A stretch of 64,000 bases of DNA from Choricystis sp. odSpoLacu1. Its lineage: Eukaryota; Chlorophyta; Trebouxiophyceae. Position 1 is the first letter of the stretch. The number at the start of each line of letters is the position of its first letter. The stretch covers positions 992,001-1,056,000 of the forward strand of contig OY253651.1 of the NCBI GenBank assembly GCA_958009055.1, in the 5' to 3' direction. Position numbers and translations under genes: made by a program. The notes beneath the pieces are model-generated. The model was not told the origin of the DNA. It made no database searches and saw only the letters and a list, made by a program, of their open reading frames with translations. Below, one piece after another: positions 50,415 through 60,540 of this stretch.

Positions 50415-52241
50415 ATGGCCCTCTCCCCGCGCTCCTCCCTCGGCCCCTCGTGGCGCGCCTGCCCCGACAAACCCGTCTTCCACCTCCTCCCCCGCGCCGG
50501 CTGGGTCAACGACCCCAACGGGCTGGCATGGCATGGCGGCGAGCTGCACGTGTTCTACCAGCACATCTCGGACTCGGCGGAGTGGGGGTGGAGGATGGAA
50601 TGGGGGCACTGGTCGTCGTCAAGCGGTGCGACGTTCAAGCATCACCCCGTCGTCATGAGTCCCAGTCAGGGTGGACCGGACGCGTGTGGGTGTTGGTCTG
50701 GGTGTTGTGTGCCGGCAGCTGCGGATGGATCGCATCCCGCAGTCATTCTATACACCGGGGTGCGCCGGCGCGGCCTGCGCGGCGGCGGCGGTGGCGCGCC
50801 GGTCGCGCCGCACACGGCGGCCGGCGATGACGACTGGCAGCCACCCACCAACGGCGAACGGCACGTAGACGAAGTCGTGTGCGCCGCGGTGGCGGGCGGT
50901 GGCGATTTGGAGGAGTGGACCAAGCAGGAGGAGCTGGTGATCGCGCGCGTGCCGCCGCAGCCGCGCGACGGCGACGGCGGCGGCGGCGGCGGCGGAGACG
51001 GAGACGCCGACGGCGAGCCGTGGATCGGGTGGTCGGGGTTCCGCGACCCGTTTGTTTTTCAACACCGCACGCCCACCACCCCCTGGCGCCTGGTCCTGGG
51101 GTCCGGCCTCGCTAACGGCAGGGGCGAGGTGCTGGTGTACGAGAGCGACGCGCCGTCGCCTGCCACGCCGGCGTGGAGGTTTGCAGGCCAACTGACCACT
51201 GGCGTCTCGCGCCCGCTGCCCACCGCGCGGCCCGACGACCCAACCCACGGCCTGTCCTTCATGTGGGAGTGCCCGTTGTTTGTGCAGGTGCCGGTGTTTG
51301 ACGATGGCGGCGACGCGCGCGACGGTGGCGAACCGAGTGCGGAGACAGGGTCGCGCACGTGGCGCCCGCCGCCGCGCGCGCCCGCCGACGCACACGCGCC
51401 CCCCGACTGGCCCTGGCTCCTGATCGTGTCCCCCCTCATGGTACCGGGGCCTTCACGCGCCGTGCCCATTGCGTGGGTGGCGGCGTCGTTGACGGCGGAG
51501 GGGCGGGTGCCGCTCGACGCGGAGACAACGAGCGGCCCTCACGCGATTGACCTTGCCTCCCACGGCCTGCTGTACGCAACGACGGGGGCGGTGCCTCCCG
51601 CCGGCGCGCCCGATGGTCGCCCCCTGACCCTGGCCTGGCTGCAGGAGGAGGGGAGTGGAAGGGTGGGGGCGCCGGATTATGCAGGGTGCTTGACACTGCC
51701 GCGCCGCGTGTGGTGTGTTCGGAGCGACGCTTCCACCCTCCACCTGCGCCAGGCGCCCGATCCCGCACTGGCTCAGTTGCGGGTGCAGCCCGGCACGGCC
51801 ACCAGTGTGCTGACGGTCCGCGACACCCCCACCTCACTGCCGGGCGCGGTGGGGGTGGCGCTCGATGTGCGGGCCACACTGACGCGCGGCACTGCGCCCA
51901 CGTCCTGCATCCTGCTGGAGGGGTGTGTGCCGCCCTGCGCCCTGGTGGCGGACTGGGACAAGGGGGAGCTGCGGTTGGACTGGTCTTCTGACGCCCCCAC
52001 CCCCGCCTCCACCGTGCGGTCGCAGGGCGGCCCCTGCCCCGACGTCGCGGCGGGCAGGCTGCGCCTGCGCCTCCTGATCGACCACTCCGTCGTGGAAGCC
52101 TACACGGGGTGCGGCAACACGCTGACAGGCCGCGCGTACAGAGGCGCGCGGCCTGTCAGCGTGCGCCTGCTGCTGGGTGGGGAGGGGGCGGTGGCGACCG
52201 ATGTGCACGTGTGGACGATGCGGTCGTGCTGGGCAGAGTGA
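50415..52241 (+). CDS. glycoside hydrolase family 32 (invertase-like)
   Basis: Beta-fructofuranosidase-type enzyme acting on sucrose or fructans. Single exon, 608 aa. The three catalytic blocks are intact: GWVNDPNGLAW (nucleophile Asp), SGFRDPFVF (RDP transition-state Asp) and SFMWECPLF (acid/base Glu). A C-terminal beta-sandwich follows, with LLIDHSVVEAYTG typical of the family. No signal peptide is visible at the N-terminus (MALSPRSSLGPSWR), suggesting a cytosolic or plastid enzyme. Low-complexity Asp/Gly insertions lie near residues 135 and 190. The three blocks make the family secure; the substrate is not determinable. Confidence 0.92.
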   Translation: MALSPRSSLGPSWRACPDKPVFHLLPRAGWVNDPNGLAWHGGELHVFYQHISDSAEWGWRMEWGHWSSSSGATFKHHPVVMSPSQGGPDACGCWSGCCVPAAADGSHPAVILYTGVRRRGLRGGGGGAPVAPHTAAGDDDWQPPTNGERHVDEVVCAAVAGGGDLEEWTKQEELVIARVPPQPRDGDGGGGGGGDGDADGEPWIGWSGFRDPFVFQHRTPTTPWRLVLGSGLANGRGEVLVYESDAPSPATPAWRFAGQLTTGVSRPLPTARPDDPTHGLSFMWECPLFVQVPVFDDGGDARDGGEPSAETGSRTWRPPPRAPADAHAPPDWPWLLIVSPLMVPGPSRAVPIAWVAASLTAEGRVPLDAETTSGPHAIDLASHGLLYATTGAVPPAGAPDGRPLTLAWLQEEGSGRVGAPDYAGCLTLPRRVWCVRSDASTLHLRQAPDPALAQLRVQPGTATSVLTVRDTPTSLPGAVGVALDVRATLTRGTAPTSCILLEGCVPPCALVADWDKGELRLDWSSDAPTPASTVRSQGGPCPDVAAGRLRLRLLIDHSVVEAYTGCGNTLTGRAYRGARPVSVRLLLGGEGAVATDVHVWTMRSCWAE

Positions 52242-52300
52242 TGATGAGACGTGTGTGAGAGAAACAAAAACGGATCAACTTTTCAATGTTTCACTCCCCC

Positions 52301-53347
52301 TCACCACGGCACGCCGCACGCGCGCAGCACGCCCCACGGCCCCGCCTCCCTCACATACTCCAGCTCAGTTTCAGTCCTGACCAGCAAGGAGCCCGCATAC
52401 CCGATGGCGTTGACGCCGACGGGGCCGACGCCGGCCGCGCTGCGAGGGACGGCGAGCGCGCAGCGGCGTGTCAGCACAAGGTTGTAGGATGTTGCCGCGT
52501 CACTCCCTCCCTCCACTCCGCACGCCGCCGCCAGGTCACCCAAGCATGCCGCCAACTGGGTGGGTGTTGGTCCCGGGGCGGGCGGCATGGACGCCGCATA
52601 GCCGCACACAGGGAGGGAACGCACCGGGGTGACGGTCAGCTGGGGCGCCCCCGCCGCTGTGACGGACGCCAGCGCCGCCCCCTCAAACGGCGCGCGCGCG
52701 GTGTCATCGCTCCCCGCCTCCGCCGCATCCAGAGGCAACGGCACCACCTGCACGTGTTTGTGGGGTTGGGAGGCGCCGGACAGGGGGCCCCTATTGAAGT
52801 AAAGCAGGCCGCCCGCGCCGGGAAAAGACGTCACCACCGCCCACGCGGCCGCTGCATCCGCTGGCGTCAACGGCGCTTCCTGGGGTTCAAAGGCTTGTGT
52901 GATGATGAGCACGTGCCCATCCGCCACGTTGAACTTGTTCAGGACGAGCGTGTGGGAGGGGGGCAGGGGGGTCACAACGAGGCGTGGGTCTGGCGGGTCG
53001 AACGGGTTGAAGGCGCGGCTTTTGCCCTCCTGCTTCTTCGCCTTCTGCGCTTGGGCTGCAGCAGCCTCGGTCTTGGCTTGCAGCGACCGCGCCACCCGCA
53101 GCACAAACGTCCAGCCCCCGTCGTCGACGAGGGACGGCGTGGTGGCCGTCGACACGAGCGCGCCGTCGCTCGCTGCGGCACGCGCCCGCTCCAGCACGGC
53201 GGGCCACAGGCCGGTCAGTGGGGCTGGTGCTTCATCCGTGGTGAGTGGGGAGGGGCACAGGGCGGCCGGGGAGGCGGCCGACCGTCGCTGAGGGACGAGG
53301 CTGCGCAGCAGGCGGCGCATCGTGGGCGCGCGCGGGGGCGGCCGCAT
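52301..53347 (-). CDS. Ap4A phosphorylase / ATP adenylyltransferase
   Basis: HIT-superfamily enzyme that phosphorolyses diadenosine tetraphosphate. Single exon; 348 aa from ATG 53347, or 339 from a second ATG at 53320. Family features: AFNPFDPPDPRLVV, HTLVLNKFNVADGHVLIIT, LLYFNRGPLSGASQPHKHVQVVPL, where HxHxQ contains the nucleophilic His. The N-terminus MRRLLRSLVPQRR could be a mitochondrial presequence. Convergent with the GH32 gene (about 60 bp between stops) and divergent from the MUN-like gene. Confidence 0.93.
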   Translation of the reverse strand: MRPPPRAPTMRRLLRSLVPQRRSAASPAALCPSPLTTDEAPAPLTGLWPAVLERARAAASDGALVSTATTPSLVDDGGWTFVLRVARSLQAKTEAAAAQAQKAKKQEGKSRAFNPFDPPDPRLVVTPLPPSHTLVLNKFNVADGHVLIITQAFEPQEAPLTPADAAAAWAVVTSFPGAGGLLYFNRGPLSGASQPHKHVQVVPLPLDAAEAGSDDTARAPFEGAALASVTAAGAPQLTVTPVRSLPVCGYAASMPPAPGPTPTQLAACLGDLAAACGVEGGSDAATSYNLVLTRRCALAVPRSAAGVGPVGVNAIGYAGSLLVRTETELEYVREAGPWGVLRACGVPW

Positions 53348-53601
53348 GCAAGTGAAAGACGTGTGCGCACACGTGCGTGTGCGTGTTGTGGCCCGTTCGT
53401 GTGACGGTGGACGCGCGGGCGCAGACGCGAGACGCAGTCGATTGGGCTCTCGCTTCTGGGTGCGTTTTTTTTATCGGCAGCACACTCTTCTGTCCTCCCT
53501 CCGGCCACGCCACACAACACCAGAGGAGCCTGCACACACAGTCGCCTCTCTCTGCGTGCGCCACACGCACACACACACACACACACACACACGCGCCCCC
53601 A
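53348..53601. promoter_or_regulatory. shared divergent promoter with CA repeat, Ap4A phosphorylase/MUN-like
   Basis: 254 bp between divergent starts. A CA repeat at about 53562-53592 lies directly before the plus-strand ATG and is probably in its 5' leader. Confidence 0.5.
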
Positions 53602-56600
53602 ATGCCTCTGCGCCGGTCGCCCACGCGCGGCTCGCGCGGCGGCGCAGACTCGCCTGAGAGTCGGGGCGCGCTCTCTGCAGGGCTGAAAGCGCCCAAGTGG
53701 GTGAGTGAGGCGGAAGAGAGGAGTGTGTTCGACCTGATGCGCCACGTACCACGCGGCAAGGCGGGTGGCGTCGGCGGCTGGCGGCCGCCCACCCACACAC
53801 GCCCAGAGCCGCGCGCGAAAACGGGCGCATGTGCCCAGATTGCGGCCCCCACGTCGGGCCACCCCCAACGCCGCAGCCAGTGTACCGCCCCCCTCGTTGA
53901 CTGGCTCATGAATGGGAGACACCGTGCAGCACAACGGGAGGGTGGTTGGGATGGGCTGCGAGCCGTGGCGTGCCAGCACCACAGGTGCACACGTGTCCCC
54001 GCGTGTGATGTCGCGCGTCCGTCGCTCACCCCCCCCGCGCTCACCCCCTCCCTCCTCTCCTCCCCCCAGGCTGAACCGTGGACGACTGCGTCGTCTGATG
54101 GTGCCTCGTTTGCGCCTCTGCGCGGCAACGCGGTGAGTGTGTGTGTGTGAGGGAGGGGGAGCGAGGCACGCTCCGCGCCTGGCCGCACGACATCCGTTTC
54201 CCTTCGCTCACCCACCCACACCCACCCAACCCCCCACCAGGACCTCATCGAGACCCGCCCCATCGACACCCCGCCCCACACCGGCCACCGCCCCTCCGCC
54301 GCCCTGGCCGCCGCCGCGGCGGCTGCCCGCGCCGCCGCCGCGCGCGTCACGCGCCACGCGCCGCGCGACGCCGGCCTCTCTGACCGCTCCACCCCCGCCG
54401 CCCCCCTGGAGCACGGTGCCGGCGTCGTGGACGCGGTGGCGGCTGCCGCGGCTGCGCCCCGAGGCTTCTCGCTGGCGTGGGATGCTGCTGGCTCGCGCGC
54501 CGCGGCACGCGGCGGGCGCGGCTTTTCGTTGGCTGGCGACACCGCCCCCTCCCGCCCCGCCACGCGCGGCTTTGCACTCGCAGGGGAGCCGGCGGGCAGC
54601 ACCACCGCCCGTCCTCACACGTCCTCCTCGTCTGCGGCGGCCGCCTTTGCCGCCGCGCCATCGCCGCCACGCCACCACCCTGCCCTCGCCCTTGCCCCCC
54701 CCCCCTCCACCGCGCGCGGCGTGGCGGCCGCCACCGCCGCCCCTACCCCGGTCCGCCTGTCCCGTCGGGACGGGTGGACCCGCTTCCTGGCGTATGAAGG
54801 GTGCTGGCAGGTGGCTCTGTCTGCCGCTGCCGACCGCGAACCGCACGCCGCCCCCTTTCTGGCCGACGGCTGCGCCCTGCTCAAGTCTGCGTTTGGCTTT
54901 GACGGCCTGCTGCTGGCCCCTGTCCCCGCCGATGGTGGCGGTGTCGACGGCGCGGGCGGGGCGGCGGGCGCCGTGCTGGCGTGGGACGATGCTGAAGGCC
55001 CGGGCGCCCTGCCCACCGTCGGCTTCAAGCCCGATGTCGAGCGCCGCTCCGTCGTCAAAGTGTTCGCGGGGAGGCTGGCGTGTGCGGACTTGAGAGGAGG
55101 CGACAGAGGGCGCACCCGTGGCTCCCCCCTGCGCGGCGGCGGCTCAGCGCTCGCGCCGCCGCCCCCGTCCCTCGTCGTCGCGATGCGCCCCGCCGCCTGG
55201 GCGCGCGCTGACGCCGCCTCCGCCGGCGTGGATGCTGACGGGAGAGCCCCGGGCGGCGACGTCCTGGAACTCGGCCCCGCCGACCTGGAGGACGACCTTG
55301 TGGTGGAGGTGGCGAGGGTGGAAGGCTTTGGTGATGCCTCCTCCGCCGTCGTCGTCGCTCGCGGCGTCGTCCCCGTCGCCGACGTGTGGCAGGCGGCGGG
55401 CTCCTGCGCCGGCGACTTTGCGTGTGGCGCGGACGTGCCGCCTGACGGTGTGTCGCCCGCGGGCGATGGCGACCCCGAGGGGCGGCACGGGCTGCTGGCG
55501 CTGCTCGCGCGCGGCGGCGCGGTCGCGGCCGCCGCCGCAGCCGCCGGCGCCGCCGCCGACGCGGACGCCGCCGTCGTGGGCAAGCGCTGGGTCACGCTGT
55601 ACGATGACAGGGGCGTGCGCTACGGCCACATCAAGCTGGGCGCTTTCATCTCAACTGCTGAAACGACCGTGATTCGCGAGGCCACGATCCGAGACGCACC
55701 CCCGGGAGCCGCCAACGCGGGCGCGGCCCGCCCCTGCCTCACCGTCACCGCGTGGGACGTGTATGACGCCGTGTTTGCGGCTGCGTTGAGTGCGCAAAAG
55801 TGTGGGCCGAGGCGGCTGACTGTGACGGGCCACTGGGCGTGGTTGCTGCGCGCGTTTGCGCAATCTTACGGTGTGCGCCCGACCTACACCTCCCTCGCGC
55901 ACGCCGCCTGGATTGTGCAGCCATCCAACGCGACCGCCACAGCCTACTGCTTGACGACGCTGAAAAGCTTGCTGGCTCCCCTGGTGGAGGCGGGGGACAC
56001 GCTGCCGCCAGCGGAGCGCGCGCTGTTGGCCGCCGTCGAAACCGACGCGACCGCCCTGGTCGCCGCCACCCTCGAAGCCTACCACTGCCTCTCCGAGGAC
56101 GCGCCCACGGGTGTCACGGAGGGCGGGGCCGCCGCCCCCGTCGTCCCTCCACCCGCCCTGCAGCCCGCGGTGGAGTTGTGCGGCCTGCTGTGTGCCGCGC
56201 GCGCGGCGCCGGCAGACGCCGCCTGGCTCGCCGCCCGTTTTGCCGCCGCCGCGGTGCGCCGCTACGCCGCCCTGGAGACCGCATGTGAAGCAGCCGCCCC
56301 ACCGTACCACACTGCCGCCGCGGCAGCCGCCGCCGCGGGCGATGGTGGCGCTGCAGCCGCGTATGGGCGGCTGGAAGCACTGGCCACTGCCCTCCGCGCT
56401 GAGCTCGGCGCTGATCTGACCATCCACGACGCCGCCGTCCTGCCGTCCTGCATCAACCTGCCCCAACTGGCGGCCGCCGAGTATGGTCGCCTGTTTGCAA
56501 ACAGACTGGCGGCCGTGTTGAGCGCTCACCCGCCCCCCGAACCGACGCAGCCCGCGGTTGACCTGCTCGTCACGGTCGGCCAGCAACAAGAGTTCCTGGC

Positions 56601-57903
56601 CTACCACAACCTGCTCCCCCCCGCCGGCCACCCGGGCGCCCTGGACGCGTTGGCCGTGTTTGGCCCCCACGTGCGGTCCTGGATCGAAGGCTCGCGCGCC
56701 GCCCTGGTGACGCGCTGTCGCGCACTCGAGGCAACTACTGTTGCCACCGCCGCCATTTCACGTGGCAGCACCACCACCACATCCCCAGGAGGCGTCGCCC
56801 CCCTGGTGGACGAACTGCTGGCCCTGGCGGGGGCAGAGGTGGGGCGCTACGAGCGCGTCGTGCGCTACTGGCCCGAGTTTGGGGCCGACGTCGAGGGCGC
56901 CGCGTGCGCCGCGCTGCGCGCCGCGACGGCCGCCGTGTCCCGCCAGTGCGGCCTCGTCCAAGTCCCCGCCGGTGGGGACGTCCTGCCCACCAACCCCGGC
57001 TCCGCCCGCGTGGGGGCGGGCGGGCGGCGCACGGTGGCTGGTCCCGCGGGCGGCGACGTCGGCACCGCGGCCGCCGCCGCCGCGGGCGCGCGCTGGAAGT
57101 GGTCAGCCCCCCCGCCCGCCGGGTCGGCCGCCGCCCTCACCATTGCGCCGCATGAGGCTGTGCTGCTGAACTCTCTGCGCCGCCTGCTGGTGGTGGCGCC
57201 CCAAACCGAGCGCCTGCTGGCTGCCTGGGTGTCTGGCGACGACACCGCGAGCGACGCGGACGACGACGACGACACGCCCGATGACGCCTCCCCCCGCCCC
57301 CGCCGCTCCCCCTCCCCCGCCCGCGTGGCTGCACTGACGGGCACGAGGGATGCGCCCGCCCTGGGCGCCCAGCTGGCCCAACTGGTGAAAGAGTTGCGCT
57401 GCGAATACGCGGGCGCCGTCACGGCTGCCGCCTCCCGCCTGTCGGCCGCCGTCTTCCGCCTGCCCGGCCGCTCCCTGCGCCGCGTCCTGGAGGAGAGGGG
57501 AGTGGAGGGCACCCCCGCTGACGCTGCTTCTGGTGTGCGCCCATCTTTAGAAGCGATGGAGGAGGTGGTGCTGGGGCTGGCTCGTGCCCTCGACGCGCGC
57601 GCGGTCGCCGCCCTCGGCCGCGGCCTGTGGGACCACGCCGCCGCCCAGATCTGCGCCTACGTGGAACTCCTGCACGAGGGTGCTGACATCGGCGCCGCCG
57701 CCCCAGCCCGCGCGTGGCGGGGGCGCAACGCGGCGGCCGCGTGCCTGGATGCTGTTGACAAATTTTTCGCGGCCGCCCTCGCGGGTGTGCTCGGCCACGC
57801 CCTCGCCCCCCGCGACCTGGACCCGCCGGCGACGGCAGCCAGGACGGCGGCGCTGTTGGCGGACAACACGGTGGCGGCCACGGCGGCGTACACGGTGTAT
57901 TGA
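53602..57903 (+). CDS. large protein with possible MUN (Munc13-like) domain
   Basis: Three phase-0 exons: 53602-53700, 54070-54132 and 54241-57903; 1274 aa. The first about 200 residues are low complexity with GFSLAGDTA-type repeats. A central region has C2-like features (WVTLYDDRGVRYGHIKLGAF). The C-terminal half is helical: RLTVTGHWAWLLRAFAQSYGVRPTY, then VDLLVTVGQQQEFLAYHNL and AVFGPHVRSWIEGSRAALVTR, which resemble the MUN/DUF810 region of Munc13-type exocytosis factors. The similarity is partial and judged by eye. If right, the role is priming of vesicle fusion at the plasma membrane. The exon boundaries are supported by strong splice sites. Confidence 0.5.
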
Positions 57904-58259
57904 GAGAGAGAAGAGAGAGAGTGGGGCGGGGTGTGCGGTGGTGTGTGAAGCGCGAGGGAGCGCGGGCGTGTGTCGGGGAGGCCGCGCGTCGACGTCGGTT
58001 GCGTGTCTGCACATCGTTCTGTCGCCGGGCGCCGCCCCCCTTGCCTCCTTCTTCATCCCCGGCGGGAGCCGACAAGACAGGGAGGGAGAGACAAAAACCG
58101 AGCAGAGGGAAAGGGGAGGTCCCCCTTCCCGTGCGCGTGTCTTGTATTCACAACAAAAGCATTGTTTCGCGCGTTCCAAGACCGTGCTCCAACGCCAACC
58201 AGGCTCACTCACACACGCACACAATCATTTCTACACACAAAAAAAATATATCCCCACCT
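57904..58259. other. convergent intergenic region
   Basis: About 360 bp between two converging stops. A short AT-rich element (AAAAAAAATATAT, near 58239-58251) may belong to 3' processing; nothing else is seen. Confidence 0.5.
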
Positions 58260-59137
58260 TCACCCCACCCTCTGCGCCGCCTCCCACTCGCGCACGCGCT
58301 CCACGATCGACGCGGCCACCGCCCCCGCCTCCACGTTGCGCCCGTAGAACGTCACAAACTTGGCATCCGGGTTGAGCAGGTAGGTGATGATGGAGTGGTC
58401 GATCAGATAGTCGTCCGGGCGGGTGGGGTCGACCCCGGCTTTTGCGTGGTACACGCGAAACGCTTTGGCCGCCGCTTTCACAGCATTTTCATCCCCTGTC
58501 AGACCCACCATGGCTGGATGAAACTCAGCAACGTAAGCCCCCACCCGGGCGGGCGTGTCGCGGGCTGGATCGACAGAGATGAAGACGGGAGTCGCGTCGA
58601 TCGAGTGATTCTTTTTTAAATCATCGACAACCGTCGCCACCTTGTCCAACTCGTCAGGACAGATGTCGGGGCACAGCGTGAACCCAAAGTAGAGCAGTGA
58701 CCAGCGGCCTTTCAGGTTGGCCTCGGTGAAGGGGGCGCCGCGTGAGTCGACCAGCGAAAACGGGCCGCCGACCGCGGCCGCGCCGGCAGTCGCCCCTGGC
58801 GCCCCCATGGACCGCAGCTTGGTCTTTTTCAGGTGGTCGTAGTAGGTGACGATGCCGGCCCCCGTGAGCACGGTGAGGGCGAGGGAGACGTAGGAGACGG
58901 GCTGGAGAGTGTGGGGGTGGAGGGTGGGGGGAGGGTGAGAAGAGGCAAGGCTGATGAAAGCCGCCCTCGTTTCTCCGTCTCCCTCCTTCTCTCTCTCCTG
59001 CTCACCCCTCGCGACGAGGGGCCTCCCCCCTGGGGCGCCGCCGCACTCTCTGCAAACCCGCGCGTCGCTGTTGCTGCGGCACGGGGGCGAGCCACGGCGG
59101 CCGCCCGAGCCAGGGCGGCGGCCGCAGCGCGGCGCAT
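58260..59137 (-). CDS. SCO1: SCO1 copper chaperone for cytochrome oxidase
   Basis: Delivers copper to the CuA site of COX2 in the mitochondrial intermembrane space. Exons 59137-59006 (44 residues) and 58901-58260 join in phase 0; 257 aa. The N-terminus is an Arg/Ala presequence, followed by one membrane anchor (YVSLALTVLTGAGIVTYY) and the thioredoxin-like domain. Copper ligands are Cys121 and Cys125 in CPDICP and His213 in LIDHS. ISVDPARDTP is the family signature. Together with COX15 it makes two cytochrome oxidase assembly factors in this window. Confidence 0.96.
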
Positions 59138-59374
59138 TTGTGAGGGAGGAGGGTGACTGAAGCAAAGGGAGGCGCGCGCGTGGGCGAGACGCGGTCACAG
59201 AGACGCCGTCCGATTGCAATTGACGAAACGACGACGCGACGGTGTGTGTCAAATCGCAATCTCCATTTTTTTGTTCCAGGCAAACACGCGCGGCGTGGCG
59301 GCGGACCACACACGCAACGCGTCAACAGGGAGGCAAGCACACGCACACGCACACGCACACACGCACTGCCCCCA
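59138..59374. promoter_or_regulatory. shared divergent promoter with CA tract, SCO1/RNF113
   Basis: 237 bp between divergent starts. A CA-rich tract at about 59337-59367 lies immediately upstream of the RNF113 ATG. Confidence 0.5.
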
Positions 59375-60325
59375 ATGGCAGACGCGCCCGACGCGCCCGG
59401 CCCGTCGGCGCCAGCGCCACCTCCCGCACGCCGCCGCGGCGCCCGCGCCAACCTGCGCCGCCGCGATGACGACGACGACGATGCCGCCGCCGACCCATCC
59501 ACGACCGTCGTCAAGCGTGCCAAAGCCACTGGCGGCGGCGCGCTCGCGTTTTCCACGCGCGACGACCGCGACGCGTCCCGCCCCGTCGCCCACCGCTACA
59601 TGTCAGACCGCACCCTGCAGTCGGGCAAGGACGATTTGGCGACGGCCGCCTTGGAGACGGAGACCGCGTTCGACAGGGACGCGCGTGCGGTCAAGAAAGC
59701 TGCGCTGGCAACCGCGGCTGCAGGCCCAGGCGCCGACGACGGCGTGTACCGCGGCGCCCGCGGCTACGTGGACCACACGGCGGGGTTCAAGCGGGAGCTG
59801 GTGGTGGCGTCGGATCGGGGCACGGCGACAGGGCCGCTGCGCGCGGCGACCGCGATGCGGACGACGGTGCGCGTCGACTACGCGCCAGACATCTGCAAAG
59901 ACTACAAGGAGACGGGCTACTGTGGCTATGGGGACGCCTGCAAGTTCATGCACGACCGGGGGGACCACAAGGCGGGGTGGCAGATCGACAGAGAGTGGGA
60001 GGAGAAGCAGAAGAAAGAGGCGGAGCGCAAAAAGCAGGAGGATGCATGGGCTGATGGTGGCGAGGCGGAACAAAAGGAGGGCGACGACGACGACGATGAC
60101 GGCCTGCCCTTCGCCTGCTTCATCTGTCGCCGGCCGTGGGATGAGGAGAGCGACCCGGTCGTCACACGGTGTGGCCACTATTTTTGCGAGCAGTGCGCGT
60201 TGAAACGGCACGCGGCCCCGGGGGGGGGCGCGTGCGCCGCGTGCGGCAAGGCGACGGGGGGCACGTTCAATGTGGCGCATGCGATTGCACGCAAGGTGAA
60301 GAGGAAGGGGAGGGAGGGTGGGTGA
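59375..60325 (+). CDS. RNF113: RNF113/CWC24 splicing-associated zinc finger protein
   Basis: Spliceosome component required for the first step; also a RING E3. Single exon, 316 aa. The acidic and basic N-terminus (RRRGARANLRRRDDDDDD) is typical of the family. A C-X8-C-X5-C-X3-H finger follows at about residues 173-192 (CKDYKETGYC…), then an RE/K-rich helix, an acidic patch and a C3HC4 RING (CFICRRPW…CGHYFCEQCAL…CAACGK) at about 248-290. The motif YAPDICKDYKETG is diagnostic of Cwc24/RNF113. Confidence 0.96.
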   Translation: MADAPDAPGPSAPAPPPARRRGARANLRRRDDDDDDAAADPSTTVVKRAKATGGGALAFSTRDDRDASRPVAHRYMSDRTLQSGKDDLATAALETETAFDRDARAVKKAALATAAAGPGADDGVYRGARGYVDHTAGFKRELVVASDRGTATGPLRAATAMRTTVRVDYAPDICKDYKETGYCGYGDACKFMHDRGDHKAGWQIDREWEEKQKKEAERKKQEDAWADGGEAEQKEGDDDDDDGLPFACFICRRPWDEESDPVVTRCGHYFCEQCALKRHAAPGGGACAACGKATGGTFNVAHAIARKVKRKGREGG

Positions 60326-60540
60326 TGGAGGCAAGGAGAGAGGAGAGGAGAGAGAGAAAGCTCCCCCAAGGTTACGAAGAAAAAACACGTTTGTCCGCAC
60401 TGTCACACAGAAACAAATAGAAGAACATTGGAATGATGGAGAGAGCGGAGCAAGGCCCCGCGGGGGCACGATCCCGCTTCTCTCTCTCGTTTGCTCTTTC
60501 TCGCTCTCTCCCTCTTCACACACACCCTCCTTTGTTTCTC

